Part shown: positions 5,164-5,903 of the stretch, piece by piece
How positions within the stretch are numbered: position 1 is the first letter of the stretch
Layout of the letters: each line of letters starts with the position of its first letter
Assembly: GCA_023427825.1 (NCBI GenBank)
Contig: JAEZAI010000426.1
Location: forward strand, 1-5,903
Reading direction: 5' to 3'
DNA length: 5,903 nt
From: Actinomycetes bacterium
Lineage (GTDB): Bacteria; Actinomycetota; Acidimicrobiia; Acidimicrobiales; Microtrichaceae
Made by a program: the position numbers and the translations under genes
The notes under the pieces: model-generated
Seen by the model: only the letters and a program-made list of their open reading frames with translations
What the model was told of the DNA's origin: nothing
Database searches by the model: none

Positions 5164-5735
5164 AGTAGGGGCGCCATGCCGACGACCAGCTCCTTGCGGA
5201 GTCGGAGGTCGTCGTCCGACGCGTCATGAGCATCCAGCGCCATGCCACGCAACGCGTAGAGCACGACATCGAGCAGTTCGTCGAACCTCGGGCCCGCACG
5301 GCCGAGGATCTCCGCGCCGAACAGGTCTCGAACGGCGGCACGCGCCACCTCGTCGTTCGCGCGAAGTGCCACCGCGAGCGACGGCACGTCGCGCGAGGCC
5401 ACCCAGAGCTCGGCGTACGCCTGCGGTTCGACGCCCGACACCAGGCCGGACAGCACCTCGAGCGCGACCCGGATGCGGTCCTCGGTCGGCACACCGTCGA
5501 GCGCCCTCGCCACCTCCTCTGCGTTCGTGCGCTCGCTGAGGCGGCCGACCGCGGCGACCATCATCCGGTCCTTGGTGCCGAAGTGGTGGAGCTGAGCTCC
5601 GCGCGTCAGCCCCGACCGGCGGGCGACTTCCGTCGTCGATGTCGCTGCGTACCCACGATCGGCGAGCGAGTCGATGACCGCGTCCAGCAGGCGGGCCCGC
5701 GTCGCCGCGAGGCGTCGATCGTTCCGCTCCGTCAT
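5142..5735 (-). CDS. TetR-family transcriptional regulator
   Basis: The 197-residue length is typical of the family. Residues 12-60 form the TetR N-terminal DNA-binding domain: helix ARLLDAVIDSLADRGYAATS, then the helix-turn-helix TTEVARRSGLTRGAQLHHFGTKDRM (34-58), with the HHFGTK motif usual at the end of the recognition helix. The rest (65-197) is a variable all-helical ligand-binding and dimerisation domain, so the ligand cannot be read. The frame stays open 38 codons upstream. I chose the ATG at 5735 because the domain begins normally after it and GAAGGG (5749-5744) lies 8 nt ahead. A GTG three codons earlier is possible. It is translationally coupled to the pentapeptide lipoprotein gene. 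It probably regulates the operon it heads, perhaps through the tandem repeat at 5784-5811. Confidence 0.9.
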   Translation of the reverse strand: MTERNDRRLAATRARLLDAVIDSLADRGYAATSTTEVARRSGLTRGAQLHHFGTKDRMMVAAVGRLSERTNAEEVARALDGVPTEDRIRVALEVLSGLVSGVEPQAYAELWVASRDVPSLAVALRANDEVARAAVRDLFGAEILGRAGPRFDELLDVVLYALRGMALDAHDASDDDLRLRKELVVGMAPLLEEALER

Positions 5736-5783
5736 GACCGCCACCCTTCGCCCTCCCAGCCACCCCAGCTCCCCATCACCCAC

Positions 5784-5811
5784 GTGCAGGGTTGCATGTG
5801 CAGCTCTGCAT
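5784..5811. promoter_or_regulatory. Candidate TetR operator: 14-bp tandem repeat with TGCA arms
   Basis: GTGCAGGGTTGCAT (5784-5797) and GTGCAGCTCTGCAT (5798-5811) match at 11 of 14 bases. The second contains the perfect inverted repeat TGCAG-CT-CTGCA (5799-5810). TGCATG recurs at 5793-5798 and 5807-5812. It lies about 50 bp upstream of the TetR start codon. On the minus strand a TGGACA (5816-5811), a possible -35 element, abuts the repeat; I see no good -10 box. The operator role is inferred from position and symmetry. Confidence 0.5.
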
Positions 5812-5870
5812 GTCCAGGCACCGGCCAGCCGTTCACCGGCCGACAGCACAGGAACCGCCGACCCGGGACG

Positions 5871-5900
5871 CTGGCGTGGCGGCCGCCAGGTCGAGGACCT
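5871..5900. other. Two small overlapping hairpins at the window edge
   Basis: CTGGCG (5871-5876) pairs with CGCCAG (5884-5889), and AGGTC-GAG-GACCT (5888-5900) is a perfect 5-bp stem. They could end a gene lying beyond the window, but the stems are short and no coding sequence is visible. I see nothing else between 5812 and 5903. Confidence 0.3.
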
Positions 5901-5903
5901 AGA

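Noticed and set aside
3208..5229. A 673-codon open frame on the plus strand opposite the lipoprotein gene
   Set aside because: The minus-strand frame has a signal peptide, lipobox and clear pentapeptide repeats. The opposite frame is low-complexity, with no domain, and is what GC-rich third-position bias produces.

Overview
The window comes from a GC-rich bacterial chromosome. I infer an actinomycete (Actinomycetota), perhaps from the Acidimicrobiia side. The reasons are the codon bias, TANNNT-type -10 boxes placed 6-7 nt before start codons (leaderless genes), terminator hairpins without a T-tract, and a tadA gene next to a tRNA-Ser gene. The lineage is a guess, and I recognise no particular species.

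Layout. Positions 1-295 hold no convincing gene but are dense in repeats: a 43-bp direct repeat, two adjacent hairpin units of identical geometry (16-nt arm, 25-nt loop, 16-nt arm), and a 15-bp tandem repeat. Positions 296-1366 are a divergent pair: a MarR-type regulator on the minus strand and a small flavin-type split-barrel protein (PPOX family) on the plus strand. They share a 51-bp intergenic region with a clear inverted-repeat operator, flanked by two mirror-image TACGGT boxes. A TadA-type tRNA adenosine deaminase follows 19 nt later, with its own TACGGT box. Next come tRNA-Ser(CGA) with an encoded CCA end and a 15-bp perfect hairpin that probably terminates transcription from both sides.

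Positions 2119-5735 are a minus-strand two-gene operon: a TetR-family regulator whose stop codon overlaps, by 4 nt (GTGA), the GTG start of a 1008-residue lipoprotein. The lipoprotein has a lipobox, a helical/coiled-coil region, a stretch resembling the DUF1566/Lcl C-terminal fold, and a 500-residue pentapeptide-repeat region. That region is broken up by recurring LPxGW...GYLVGPG linkers and includes two tandem 180-codon duplications. Positions 5736-5903 hold the likely control region of this operon, with a 14-bp tandem repeat that could be the TetR operator.

How the parts work together. The MarR regulator probably controls itself and the PPOX gene. TadA and tRNA-Ser are translation housekeeping genes. 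The TetR-lipoprotein pair is the most unusual part: a regulator translationally coupled to a very large, probably surface-exposed, beta-helical lipoprotein of unknown role.
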